A DNA stretch of 64,000 nt. Source: an uncultured Alistipes sp. GTDB taxonomy: Bacteria > Bacteroidota > Bacteroidia > Bacteroidales > Rikenellaceae. Position 1 is the first letter of the stretch. Every line of letters starts with the position of its first letter. Of this stretch, positions 9,114 through 17,335 are shown one piece after another. The stretch is taken from positions 1 to 64,000 of the forward strand of contig CASDSD010000003.1 in assembly GCA_949283205.1 (NCBI GenBank). The letters run 5' to 3'. A program made the translations under genes and the position numbers. Under the pieces are notes generated by a model. It was not told the DNA's origin. It was given only the letters and a program-made list of their open reading frames with translations, and did no database searches.

Positions 9114-10142
9114 ATGAATCGTTCGCGCTTGACAGGAGTTCCATTGGTGTTTGTGTCGGCCGTTGCCGCACTCTTTTTCGGCTCTCTGTCCGTCGGCTGC
9201 TCCGCGCGGCCGCCGATGGAGTGTGACCGCGATGCGATGTACGCCACTATCGAGGCTTTGTGTGCCGACTCGATGGCGGGGCGCCGCGCCGCCAGCGGCG
9301 GCGACCTGCGCGCGGCGCGCATGCTGGCGGGCATGATGGAGAAGGCGGGGTGCGAGCCCTTGTGGGAGGAGGCTGTCGTCCCGTTCCACCTGGGCAGGGC
9401 CCTGAATGTGGAGGGAGACAACGGGGCCAATGCCATGAGAACCAATCTTCCGGGCGAGTGGCGCGACTCGACATACAATGTGGCGATGGTCATTCGCAGC
9501 GGATATCCCGATGCCCCGAAGGTGCTGTTGGGCGCGCACTACGACCATCTGGGAAAACTGTTCATGGCCGGCATCGGTATGAAGGATACGCTTATGCTGA
9601 GCGGCGCCAACGACAACGCCTCGGGTGCGGCCGCCGTGGTGGAGATCGCCCGCCGCCTGCGACCCTATGCGCGCGACTTCAGGCGCGACCTTGTGGTGGC
9701 GCTGTTCGGGGCCGAGGAGATGGGGATGGTCGGTTCGCGCCATCTGGCGGCGATGCTGCGCGACAGCGCGGTGGCGGTGGGGCATATGGTCAACCTCGAG
9801 ATGCTGGGCCGCCTGAAGGAGGACAATTTCCGAATGCACCTCTTTGTCGATGACATGGAGGCGTTGAAACAGATATCTGTGCCGAATGTCGATTCGCTTT
9901 CGGTGGGCGTGGTGATGAAGAAGTCGGGAGCGTCGGACCATCTCTCCTTTACGTCGATGGGGATCCCCGCGACGATGTTCGCTACGGATGACTATACCAC
10001 GCTGCATCGGGTGACCGATACGCCCGAAAGCCTTAATATGGAGGGCATGGAGCGTGTGGTGAACTATATCACCCGTGATGTCTATGCGCTGCTGACGGCC
10101 GAGCGGCTTCCGGCGCCGAACAAAATGCCGGAGTCCGAATAG
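9114..10142 (+). CDS. M28 family zinc peptidase, lipoprotein (copy 1)
   Basis: A 342-residue exported metallopeptidase of the M28 (aminopeptidase/glutaminyl-cyclase-like) family. A signal peptide ends in a lipobox at LSVGCS, so it is probably lipid-anchored. Metal ligands of the family are visible: His and Asp in GAHYDH, Asp in GANDNASG, the Glu pair in FGAEEMG, and a C-terminal His in TLHRVTDT. It is a close paralogue of the gene at 12965-13975. The two share long near-identical nucleotide stretches (for example 9684-9810 against 13531-13657) and similar hairpins after their stops. The substrate, probably short peptides in the periplasm, is inferred only. Confidence 0.92.
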   Translation: MNRSRLTGVPLVFVSAVAALFFGSLSVGCSARPPMECDRDAMYATIEALCADSMAGRRAASGGDLRAARMLAGMMEKAGCEPLWEEAVVPFHLGRALNVEGDNGANAMRTNLPGEWRDSTYNVAMVIRSGYPDAPKVLLGAHYDHLGKLFMAGIGMKDTLMLSGANDNASGAAAVVEIARRLRPYARDFRRDLVVALFGAEEMGMVGSRHLAAMLRDSAVAVGHMVNLEMLGRLKEDNFRMHLFVDDMEALKQISVPNVDSLSVGVVMKKSGASDHLSFTSMGIPATMFATDDYTTLHRVTDTPESLNMEGMERVVNYITRDVYALLTAERLPAPNKMPESE

Positions 10143-10164
10143 CCGCAAAGGCGTGATCATTGTG

Positions 10165-10192
10165 CGGGCGCGGGTCGTATGATCCGCGCCCG
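10165..10192 (+). terminator. Hairpin after M28 copy 1
   Basis: CGGGCGCGG (10165-10173) pairs with CCGCGCCCG (10184-10192), with two more possible pairs inside. No good U-run follows. The same stem core recurs after M28 copy 2. Confidence 0.5.
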
Positions 10193-10248
10193 TTGCCGTC
10201 CGTGCGGGACGAACATGTGCAGTCAGCCTGTTTTTTTCGGCCGGAATG

Positions 10249-10279
10249 TTTGGATGTAATGATTTTTTGCATACATTTG
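10249..10279 (+). promoter_or_regulatory. Promoter of the ABC/GntR operon
   Basis: TTTG at 10249-10252, a spacer of exactly 19 bases, then TACATTTG at 10272-10279. This is a full match to the Bacteroidetes housekeeping promoter pattern. Transcription would start inside the palindrome that begins at 10281. Confidence 0.8.
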
Positions 10280-10280
10280 T

Positions 10281-10304
10281 ACTGTACTATTGATGTAGTA
10301 CAGT
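10281..10304. promoter_or_regulatory. Palindromic operator, probably for the operon's GntR repressor
   Basis: A perfect 9-base inverted repeat, ACTGTACTA-N6-TAGTACAGT, starts one base after the -7 element and covers the expected transcription start. A GntR-family regulator is encoded in the same operon, so autorepression is the simplest reading. Binding itself is inferred. Confidence 0.75.
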
Positions 10305-10397
10305 GCGGCGGACCTCCGCCGCCCTCCGACGGAGCGTGACAGCGGGAACTGCGCGCGGCGGCCGCAGCGGCCGACAGGAAGGCAATAGAGTAACGAT

Positions 10398-11282
10398 ATG
10401 ATTGAAATGTATGATTTGCATGCGGGATACGGCCGGAAACGGGCTGTCCTGCGGGGTCTCGGCGGCACGATCGCCGAAGGCCATATCTACGGTCTGCTGG
10501 GTGCCAACGGCAGCGGCAAGACCACACTCATGAAGACATGGGCGGGGGCTCTGTACCCGGTATCGGGCCGTGTCGATGTCTTCGGGAGCCGTCCTGCGGA
10601 GCGCAAGGCCGATTTCCTGGCCTCGACGTTCTATATGCCAGACGAGATATCGTTCCCGCCGCTCACGGTCGGGGCATTCGAGAGGGTCTACGGGCGTTTC
10701 CGCCCGCACTTCTCGCACGAGGAGTTCGACGGCTACCTCCATGAGCTCGATTTCAGTTTCGGCGTGCGGCTCGACCGCCTCTCGACGGGCAACCGCAAGA
10801 AGTTCTTCATCGCCTTCGCCCTGGCGTGCAACCCCTCGATGCTTTTGATGGACGAGCCGACGAACGGCCTCGACATAGAGTCGAAGAAGGCTTTCCGCCG
10901 CATCCTCGCCTCGTTCGACACGACGGGGCGCGTGGTGGTGGTCTCGACGCATCAGGTGGCCGACCTGAGCAACCTGCTCTCGGCGGTGGTGGTGCTGCGC
11001 GACGGGGGTGTGGCCCTCAACGCCACCTTCGACGCTATTGCCGACAAGCTGTGCTTCGGCGGGGCGTCGGCGGCGGATGCCCTCTATGCCGACGGTCTGA
11101 AGTCGATATGCGTCAACAGCGACGGGGAATATACCGACGTGGATGTCGAGTCGCTCTACCACGCCATACATGAAAGCGAGCGCGTGCGTGCGTTTATCGC
11201 CGAAAATTTTTCGGGTAATTGTGCGGAGGACGGCTCCGTAAGGATCGCGGAAGAGATCGCGGGAAAGGAGGGCGTATGTTAA
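10398..11282 (+). CDS. ABC transporter ATP-binding protein
   Basis: A 294-residue ABC ATPase of the type found with YtrA-like GntR regulators. Walker A is at residues 35-43 (GANGSGKTT). The signature is an unusual LSTGN in place of LSGGQ. Walker B is MLLMDEP and the switch His is in STHQ. It overlaps the permease gene by 7 bases. The leader from the promoter is about 95-115 bases. The substrate is unknown; homologous cassettes are often linked to envelope stress or antibiotic response. Confidence 0.93.
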   Translation: MIEMYDLHAGYGRKRAVLRGLGGTIAEGHIYGLLGANGSGKTTLMKTWAGALYPVSGRVDVFGSRPAERKADFLASTFYMPDEISFPPLTVGAFERVYGRFRPHFSHEEFDGYLHELDFSFGVRLDRLSTGNRKKFFIAFALACNPSMLLMDEPTNGLDIESKKAFRRILASFDTTGRVVVVSTHQVADLSNLLSAVVVLRDGGVALNATFDAIADKLCFGGASAADALYADGLKSICVNSDGEYTDVDVESLYHAIHESERVRAFIAENFSGNCAEDGSVRIAEEIAGKEGVC

Positions 11283-12079
11283 GGAGTCTCGTATCTCTGG
11301 CGGCGTGCCACTGGCGCGAGCACTGGCTGCGCGAGCTACTCTGCCTGCTGGCCGTTGCGGCCGTTACGGCGTTGCTCTATGCGGGCAACCTGTCTGATTC
11401 GGGGTCGGCATCGGCGGCGCTCGTGGCCAGACAGTTGGGCAATATCCGATACGCTGTTGTCCTGTTGTGGATTGCCGTGACGGCCGTATACACCCTTGTG
11501 ACAGCCTTCCGCGGCTACGGCGACGAGCGCCGATGCTATGCCACGCTGCTGCTGCCGGCGTGCGGCGGGGCGAAGTATGCGTGGGAGTGGCTGCGCACGA
11601 TGCTCCTGTTCCCCGTGGCGGCGCTGGCTCTGATATGGGTAGTCGATGCGCTTGCGGTCAGGTGGATGGTGTCGGCGCGGCCCGTGCTGGCGGAGATATT
11701 GGACGGTGCCGCCCCGCTGCGGGACTTGGTTGCGGCCGTGGGAGAACCGCTGAACTATATACCTTACAATATATATCTTGTCGTGTGGTTCAATGCGGCG
11801 GCGATGCTCGTGCGGTCGGGTCTGCGCCCTGTGGTGGCGGTGGCGGCGGCGATGGCGGCGCTGGCCGTGACGCTTGTGTTCCCGTGGTCGTCGGAGCGGG
11901 CGGCACTCTATCCCTTCGTGTGGGTGGAGCTGGAGCGCGGCCACGCCGTGACGTGGTCGATGCCCGTGTCGTGGTGTTCGCGCATGGCGGGCTATGCGAT
12001 AAGCTATGTGTGGTATGCGGCGCTGCCGGTGGCGGTGTATGTGCTGTCGTACCTTAAATTCAAGGAGAGGGAGATATAA
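11276..12079 (+). CDS. ABC transporter membrane subunit (putative)
   Basis: A 267-residue integral membrane protein with about six hydrophobic segments (for example near residues 20-35, 55-80, 105-130, 165-185, 190-210 and 235-255). It starts inside the end of the ATPase gene and ends one base before the GTG of the GntR gene, so the genes look translationally coupled. I chose the ATG at 11276 because the upstream in-frame extension lies entirely within the ATPase gene. I see no family motif beyond the membrane pattern; the role as permease partner is from context. Confidence 0.82.
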   Translation: MLRSLVSLAACHWREHWLRELLCLLAVAAVTALLYAGNLSDSGSASAALVARQLGNIRYAVVLLWIAVTAVYTLVTAFRGYGDERRCYATLLLPACGGAKYAWEWLRTMLLFPVAALALIWVVDALAVRWMVSARPVLAEILDGAAPLRDLVAAVGEPLNYIPYNIYLVVWFNAAAMLVRSGLRPVVAVAAAMAALAVTLVFPWSSERAALYPFVWVELERGHAVTWSMPVSWCSRMAGYAISYVWYAALPVAVYVLSYLKFKEREI

Positions 12080-12080
12080 A

Positions 12081-12473
12081 GTGAAATTATCGGACAACAA
12101 ACCCGTATTCCTGCAGATCAAGGCATGGATCGAGGACCACATCCTGCGCGGGGAGTGGAGCGGCGGTATGCAACTGCCGTCGGTGCGCGAGTTGAGCGTG
12201 CGGTTCGGCGTGAATGCCAACACCGTGGTGCGTACATATGAGCGTATGCTCTTCGACGGCTCGGTGCGGAGCGTGCGCGGCGTGGGATTCTTCGTCGCCG
12301 ACGATGCCCGCGACACGGTCGTGGCGCGCCGCCGCGAGGAGTTCTACTCGGAGACGCTGCCGGCGTTCGTCGAGCAGATGGAGCTTCTGGGTGTCGACAT
12401 GCGGGAGGTGGCACGGGCCTATGACGAGAAAACGAAAAACGGAAAAGATGATGATACGAAGAACAAGCAATAG
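12081..12473 (+). CDS. GntR family transcriptional regulator (YtrA-like)
   Basis: A 130-residue regulator starting at GTG. The N-terminal winged helix has the GntR signature (LQIKAWIEDHI, GMQLPSVRELS, VNANTVVRTYERM, GVGFFV). The C-terminal part is short (about 50 residues), as in the YtrA subfamily, and ends in a Lys/Asp-rich tail. It is cotranscribed with the ABC genes and probably binds the palindrome at 10281-10304. Its effector is unknown. Confidence 0.92.
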   Translation: MKLSDNKPVFLQIKAWIEDHILRGEWSGGMQLPSVRELSVRFGVNANTVVRTYERMLFDGSVRSVRGVGFFVADDARDTVVARRREEFYSETLPAFVEQMELLGVDMREVARAYDEKTKNGKDDDTKNKQ

Positions 12474-12840
12474 ATTCGCGTTGGCGGCCGCGGCTGTCTT
12501 CGTGCTGCTGCCGGCGCTGTCGCTCACGGTGAACAGCCTGCGCGCGGAGAGGTGCGCCGAGGAGCTGATGCCCCTGATGCGGCGCATCTCGGACAACGAC
12601 ATACACGTGGTGGAGCTCACGGGACGCAAGGCGTCGGCGGGGATGCTCTATGTACAGAATGCGTGGCGCACGCTCAATTTGATTGAGTTGAACGTCATGC
12701 CCCGTGAGATGACGATCACGGGCGACACGCTGCGCGTGGTGCTCGACGACGAGAGCGACGTATACCAGGGCCGCATCATACTGGCCAACCTCAAGAGCGT
12801 GATCCGCAACGGCGAGACTACCATGTTGCGGGAGCATTGA
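12448..12840 (+). CDS. Small membrane-anchored protein of unknown function
   Basis: About 130 residues. The N-terminus has a basic stretch (MMIRRTSNR) and then a hydrophobic segment (ALAAAAVFVLLPALSL), either a signal anchor or a signal peptide. The rest is a soluble, beta-rich-looking domain (IHVVELTG, MTITGDTLRVVLDD). It overlaps the end of the GntR gene in another frame and is the last gene of the ABC operon. An in-frame ATG at 12421 would add nine residues. I do not recognise the family. The domain may face the periplasm and serve the transporter. Confidence 0.75.
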   Translation: MMIRRTSNRFALAAAAVFVLLPALSLTVNSLRAERCAEELMPLMRRISDNDIHVVELTGRKASAGMLYVQNAWRTLNLIELNVMPREMTITGDTLRVVLDDESDVYQGRIILANLKSVIRNGETTMLREH

Positions 12841-12964
12841 TGCCCGCCAGACCTGAAATTTTATACAAAACCTCTTCCCGTCGCGCCGCGGTTTGCCGCA
12901 TGCAGTTCCCGCTTCAGCCCGTGCAGGATGCGATAGAGAATGAGAATGTGTAAAAATTTCGGAC

Positions 12965-13975
12965 ATGTTTAATACTTTGCGAATTTTGTGTCGGGGCCTT
13001 GTTGTCCCGGCGGTGTTGGCCGCATTATGTATGGCCCTCCCTGCGGGGTGCGGTCGTGCGGCGCGGCCATCTGTGGAGTGCGACCGCGAGGCGATGTATG
13101 CCACCATCGAGATGCTTTGCTCGGACTCTCTGGGCGGCCGCCGCGCCGGCAGCGGCGACGACCTGCGTGCGGCGCGCGCACTTGCGGAAAAACTCCGCGA
13201 GGCAGGGTACGGGCCTCTGTGGCGGGAGGCGCTGGTGCCGTTCGGCATGGAGGGTGCGCCTGCGCGCAGGGGTATGGACCGTGTGCTGGCGGGCGAGTGG
13301 TGTGACACGTCGTACAATGTGGTGATGATTGTGCGGAGCCGTTATCCCGATGCTCCGAAGGTGCTGCTCGGGGCGCATTACGACCATATGGGACTCTTCA
13401 AGGCCGACAAGGGCAGGAAACACAAGGCGGGAGACATGCTGTGCGGCGCCAACGACAACGCCTCGGGTACGGCCGCCGTGGTGGAGATAGCGCGCCGCCT
13501 GCAACCCTACGCGGACGATTTCAAGCGAGACCTTGTGGTGGCGCTGTTCGGCGCCGAGGAGATGGGCTTGGTCGGGTCGCGCCATCTGGAGCGCATGCTG
13601 CGCGACAGCGCGGTGGCGGTAGGGCACATGGTCAACCTCGAGATGCTGGGCCGCATGCGGGGCGATACGCTCCTCCTGCAGGGCGAGATGCTCTCGCCCG
13701 TGAGCCGCGTGGCGGCCGCGGTCGGCGCGGCCGATTCGCTCCGCATAGATCTGTCGACAGGCTTCTCGATAGGATCGGACCATTTCTCCTTTGCTTCGAA
13801 GATGATCCCCGTGTCGTTCTTCGCTACGACCGATATATCGACGCTGCATACTGTGGACGATACCCCCGAGAGCCTCGACATGGAGGGTATGGGGCGCGCC
13901 GTGAACTACATCACGCGATATGTCTACACGCTGCTGACGACCGAGCGGCTGCCCGAGTTGAGGGATAATATCTGA
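12965..13975 (+). CDS. M28 family zinc peptidase, lipoprotein (copy 2)
   Basis: A 336-residue paralogue of the gene at 9114. The signal peptide ends in a lipobox (ALPAGCG). The same metal-binding pattern is seen: GAHYDHMG, GANDNASG, FGAEEMG and a C-terminal TLHTVDDT. The middle (about residues 150-230) is nearly identical to copy 1 at protein and DNA level. The N-terminal part and the segment after LEMLGR differ more (RGDTLLLQGEMLS against KEDNFRMHLFV), so substrate range may differ. The ABC/GntR cassette separates the two copies. Confidence 0.92.
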   Translation: MFNTLRILCRGLVVPAVLAALCMALPAGCGRAARPSVECDREAMYATIEMLCSDSLGGRRAGSGDDLRAARALAEKLREAGYGPLWREALVPFGMEGAPARRGMDRVLAGEWCDTSYNVVMIVRSRYPDAPKVLLGAHYDHMGLFKADKGRKHKAGDMLCGANDNASGTAAVVEIARRLQPYADDFKRDLVVALFGAEEMGLVGSRHLERMLRDSAVAVGHMVNLEMLGRMRGDTLLLQGEMLSPVSRVAAAVGAADSLRIDLSTGFSIGSDHFSFASKMIPVSFFATTDISTLHTVDDTPESLDMEGMGRAVNYITRYVYTLLTTERLPELRDNI

Positions 13976-13996
13976 GCGGTCGCAAGTTGTATGCGA

Positions 13997-14034
13997 ACGG
14001 GCGCGGATCCAATGGTCCGCGCCCGTCTCTTTAT
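13997..14034. terminator. Terminator between M28 copy 2 and the sulfatase maturase
   Basis: ACGGGCGCGGA (13997-14007) pairs perfectly with TCCGCGCCCGT (14016-14026), followed by CTCTTTATT. It lies between convergent genes. The stem core equals that of the hairpin after M28 copy 1. Confidence 0.7.
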
Positions 14035-15296
14035 TGCTCCGTGCGCACGGGCTGCCGCCGTGCCCACGGCATGATGGCGGCGGGGGGCTGCTGCTTCATC
14101 AGCAGGTGGCGCATCCGTTCCATGTATGGCTGCGTATGACGGAAGAAGAGCTTGTAGCCGGCACAGAGGGCGTTCAGCCCCGCATCGCCCGACTTCGAGG
14201 CGGCGAAGCGGTGCTTCGGGCACTCGCCGTGGCAGAGAAGGCGGTACTGGCAGCGGAGGCACTCGCGCGGCAGCGTGTTGCGCTTGGCCAGCCCGAACTG
14301 CAGCTGCCGCTCCGACCCGAAGATCTCGCGCAGCGCTTCGTGTCCGATGTTGCCGAGCAGGTACTCGGGGTAGACGAAGTGGTCGCAGGGGTAGACGTCG
14401 CCATTGTGCTCGACGACGAGCGTCTCGCCGCAGGTCTCGCACATCGAACAGACGCCCGGCTGCACGTTCATGTAGTTGGCGAGTGTGGCGTCGAAGAGCT
14501 GCACAAAGCAGCGCCCCACATCCTCCCTGACCCACACGTCGAAGACGTCGCACATGAACTCCCCGAATGCCGCCGCGGTCACCGACCACGGGGCCGGTTC
14601 GGCTCCCGCCGTCTCGGGCGGCACGATGTGCGGCCGCGCCGCTCCCGCATCCGTAATGACGTATTCCGACACGGGGAGGAACTGTATGAAGTCGCTCAGC
14701 GACCGCAGGAAACGGTACACCTCGGCGCCGCGCCCCGCCGAACGCGAGTTTATCGTCGCAAGGATGTTGTACTCCACGCCGCAGCGGCGCATCATCCCGA
14801 CGGCCTCCATCACGCGGTCGAAGGTGCCCTCGCCGCGGCGGTCGCGGCGGAAGGCGTCGTGTATGTCGCGCGGGCCGTCGAGCGATATGCCTATCAGGAA
14901 GTTGTTCGTGCGGAAGAGGTCGCACCACCGCTCGTCGAGGAGCGTGCCGTTCGTCTGCAGCGTGTTGACGATGCGTTTGCCCGCGGCGTAGCGTCGCTGC
15001 AGCTCCATGGCGCGCGAGAACCACTCGAGGCCCGCAATCAGCGGCTCGCCCCCGTGCCAGACGAAGGTGACCGTGTCGGCGTCGGTCCCCTCGATATATT
15101 GCTGCGTGTAGCGCTCCAGCAGGTCAAAGTCCATGCGGGGCTCGCGCCCGCCGTATATCGCGGCCTTGTCGAGATAGTAGCAGTAGGCGCAGTCGAGGTT
15201 GCAGGCCGAACCTACGGGCTTGACCATCGTCCCGAAGATGCGGCGGGCGTGGCGCGCGGCCTCGCCGAAGGTGATGTATTCGCGGTTTACAGCCAT
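14031..15296 (-). CDS. Anaerobic sulfatase-maturating enzyme (radical SAM)
   Basis: A 421-residue radical SAM/SPASM enzyme that oxidises the active-site Ser or Cys of sulfatases to formylglycine without oxygen. The SAM cluster ligands are C32, C36 and C39 (CNLDCAYC). The C-terminal SPASM part carries the cysteine sets CSMCETCG, VYPCDHF and CLRCQYRLLCHGECPKH for two auxiliary Fe-S clusters. It is 9 bases downstream of a serine-type sulfatase on the same strand, its likely substrate. Length and motifs agree with characterised anSMEs. Confidence 0.95.
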   Translation of the reverse strand: MAVNREYITFGEAARHARRIFGTMVKPVGSACNLDCAYCYYLDKAAIYGGREPRMDFDLLERYTQQYIEGTDADTVTFVWHGGEPLIAGLEWFSRAMELQRRYAAGKRIVNTLQTNGTLLDERWCDLFRTNNFLIGISLDGPRDIHDAFRRDRRGEGTFDRVMEAVGMMRRCGVEYNILATINSRSAGRGAEVYRFLRSLSDFIQFLPVSEYVITDAGAARPHIVPPETAGAEPAPWSVTAAAFGEFMCDVFDVWVREDVGRCFVQLFDATLANYMNVQPGVCSMCETCGETLVVEHNGDVYPCDHFVYPEYLLGNIGHEALREIFGSERQLQFGLAKRNTLPRECLRCQYRLLCHGECPKHRFAASKSGDAGLNALCAGYKLFFRHTQPYMERMRHLLMKQQPPAAIMPWARRQPVRTEQ

Positions 15297-15305
15297 AGCG
15301 TGCGA

Positions 15306-16745
15306 CTATTTGGCGCGCCGCCCGAAGTTGAACAGGTCGGAGTGGGTGTGCGCCGTGTCCATTATCTCGTTTATGCGTGCCGCCACCTCGGGATTCTCCG
15401 CAGCGACGTTGCGGTCCTCGTGGATGTCGTCTGCGAGGTTGTAGAGTTCGAACGAGGTGCGGTCGTTGCCCACGTTGAGGCGTATGCCCTTCCAGTCGCC
15501 CATGCGCACGGCCTGGCGCCCGCCCAGCTCGTGGAACTCCCAGTAGAGATAGGGGTGCTGCTCCTGCCCGCCGCGGCCGGTCCATGCGGGGAGCATCGAG
15601 ATGCCGTCGGTGGTGATCTCGTCGCGGCTGCCGATAAGCTCCGCAAAGGTGGGCATGAGGTCCCAGAAGGCCATCACCTGGTCGCTCTTCACGCCCTCGG
15701 CGACATGTCCCGGGTAGCTTACGATGAAGGGTACGCGTATGCCGCCCTCGTACATGTCGCGCTTGCAGCCGCGCAGAGGGCCGTAGCTGCGGAAGAAGTC
15801 GGGGTTGGCGCCGCCCTCGCGGTGCGGGCCGTTGTCCGAGGTGAAGATGATGAGCGTGTTGTCGGCGATACCCTCCTCCTCGAGCAGATCCATAACCTCA
15901 CCCACATAGCGGTCCAGACGCGTCACCATCGCCGCGAACGACGCCATCGGGTGTTCCGAGGTGCCGTAGTCGCCGTTTGTCATCCATGGCCTGGCATCGG
16001 CGGGGGCGTCCTTGAACTTCTCGACATAGTGTTCGTAGACCTCGTCGTGCGGCAGGCACAGCTCGGCGTGCGGCAGCGTGTAGGCCAGGTAGGCGAAGAA
16101 GGGACGGTCGGCATTCTCGCGGATGAAGTCGAGCGCACGGTCGTGGATTATGTCCTGCGAGTATGTCTGGCGTCCCGGGTCGACATTCTCGTGGTACTCG
16201 ACGCGGCTGTCGTCATCCCACAGGTGGTCGGGGTAGTAGGAGTGTGCCATGCGCTGGCAGTTGTAGCCGAAGAAGCGGTCGAAGCCTACCTGCGAGGGTA
16301 CAGACTCCGATCCGGGATACCCGAGGCCCCACTTGCCGAAGGCGCCCGTGGCATAGCCGGCGTTCTTGAAGAGGGTGCCGAGCGTATAGGTGCCCGCCGG
16401 CATGGGGCACTGTCCCTCGGGGTCGATTTCGTAGTTGCCGCGGATGAAGGTGTGTCCCGTGTGCATGCCCGTCATGAGCGAGGCGCGCGACGGCGCCGAG
16501 ACGGTGCAGCCGGAGTAGCACTGCGTCAGAAGCATGCCCTGCGCCGCAAGCCGTTCGAGGTTGGGCGTCTCGATGAGCTGCTGGCCGTAGGGCGTGATGT
16601 CGGCGTAGCCGAGGTCGTCGGCCATGATGTATATGACGTTGGGCTGTGTGGCGTCGCCTTTTACGTCGCCGCACGAGACGAGTGCCGTTGCCGCAGCCGT
16701 GCCGACAAGGCATCCCGACAGGCGGATCATGGTGTCGCTTTTCAT
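15306..16745 (-). CDS. Serine-type sulfatase, lipoprotein
   Basis: A 479-residue sulfatase of the alkaline-phosphatase superfamily (S1 type). The signal peptide has a lipobox at residues 22-25 (ALVSC). Metal ligands are seen in MADDLGY (Asp43, Asp44) and in FTSDNG. The formylglycine precursor is Ser83 in SAPSRASLMTG, so it is the Ser rather than Cys class and needs the adjacent radical SAM maturase. Length and the arylsulfatase-A-like order fit enzymes that desulfate glycans. I chose the start at MKSDTM because it gives a proper lipoprotein signal; a longer frame begins at 16844. Confidence 0.95.
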   Translation of the reverse strand: MKSDTMIRLSGCLVGTAAATALVSCGDVKGDATQPNVIYIMADDLGYADITPYGQQLIETPNLERLAAQGMLLTQCYSGCTVSAPSRASLMTGMHTGHTFIRGNYEIDPEGQCPMPAGTYTLGTLFKNAGYATGAFGKWGLGYPGSESVPSQVGFDRFFGYNCQRMAHSYYPDHLWDDDSRVEYHENVDPGRQTYSQDIIHDRALDFIRENADRPFFAYLAYTLPHAELCLPHDEVYEHYVEKFKDAPADARPWMTNGDYGTSEHPMASFAAMVTRLDRYVGEVMDLLEEEGIADNTLIIFTSDNGPHREGGANPDFFRSYGPLRGCKRDMYEGGIRVPFIVSYPGHVAEGVKSDQVMAFWDLMPTFAELIGSRDEITTDGISMLPAWTGRGGQEQHPYLYWEFHELGGRQAVRMGDWKGIRLNVGNDRTSFELYNLADDIHEDRNVAAENPEVAARINEIMDTAHTHSDLFNFGRRAK

Positions 16746-17274
16746 GGGTGTGGAGTTTTTCAGGTTCGTATTGTGTGTGCCCGCCCTCCTCTGTATGAGG
16801 TGGATCGGATTTACGAATATAGTGAAAGTAGAGCGCATCGGCAAATCAAAATGGAATTTTCGGGCCTGCCACGGATCAAAATCGTTTCCGGAAGGCGGGC
16901 ATTTGTACGGCGTGGCGGCCGCCCGTCGTGCGTCAGGCCGTCAGCATGCGGCGACAGTGTCCGCACAGCCGGTTTTTCATCGGTGAATATGGGCGTTTCG
17001 GCGGCGCTTTATGGCGCTTGACCGTGCGATATCCTCGCCCGAAATGTGAAAAAGCGTCGATTATTGGTGCTTTGTGGCATCACGCGGCAGGGAGCGGCGG
17101 CGCGCGGCATAAAAGAGAGGCGCCGCACACCGCATTGTGTGTGGCATCGTGCAAGCACCGTGTAAATCAGATGTTTGCATTGCTGCTTCTTGCGCCTTCT
17201 CCCCGTTCTCGCCGGGCGTGCGTCGGTCGATGGTGGGGCGGCGTGAATTTTCAAGCGCAAAAAACTAAAAAACG
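16746..17274. other. Intergenic region without recognised gene
   Basis: About 530 bases between the divergent sulfatase and tetR genes. I see no convincing coding sequence on either strand. The right part becomes A-rich as it enters the tetR promoter. The left part should hold the sulfatase promoter, but no good TTTG/TAnnTTTG pair was found. Confidence 0.6.
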
Positions 17275-17303
17275 AGAAAACTTTTTTTGTTTTTAAGTTT
17301 TCT
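17275..17303. promoter_or_regulatory. Inverted repeat over the tetR promoter (possible TetR operator)
   Basis: AGAAAACTT (17275-17283) and AAGTTTTCT (17295-17303) form a perfect 9-base inverted repeat with an 11-base spacer. It covers the TTTG -33 element and runs into the promoter spacer, where a repressor would block polymerase. The region is A/T-rich, so chance symmetry is possible. Confidence 0.55.
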
Positions 17304-17315
17304 TGCGTATATTTG
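17286..17315 (+). promoter_or_regulatory. Promoter of the tetR-RND operon
   Basis: TTTG at 17286-17289, an 18-base spacer, then TATATTTG at 17308-17315. The expected leader is about 15 bases and contains AAGGAG at 17326-17331, a good ribosome site just before the ATG at 17336. Confidence 0.75.
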
Positions 17316-17335
17316 TGGCCGAATTAAGGAGTAAA

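Noticed and set aside
8873..9493. N-terminal extension of the aldo/keto reductase to 9493
   Set aside because: It would run through the divergent M28 gene and a -7-like element. The conserved protein begins near MDTYTA.
14034..17021. A 995-codon open frame on the plus strand over the sulfatase and maturase genes
   Set aside because: It lies antisense to two strongly conserved genes. Its translation is low-complexity (Val/Glu/Ala/Arg) with no motif, as expected from GC-rich codon bias.
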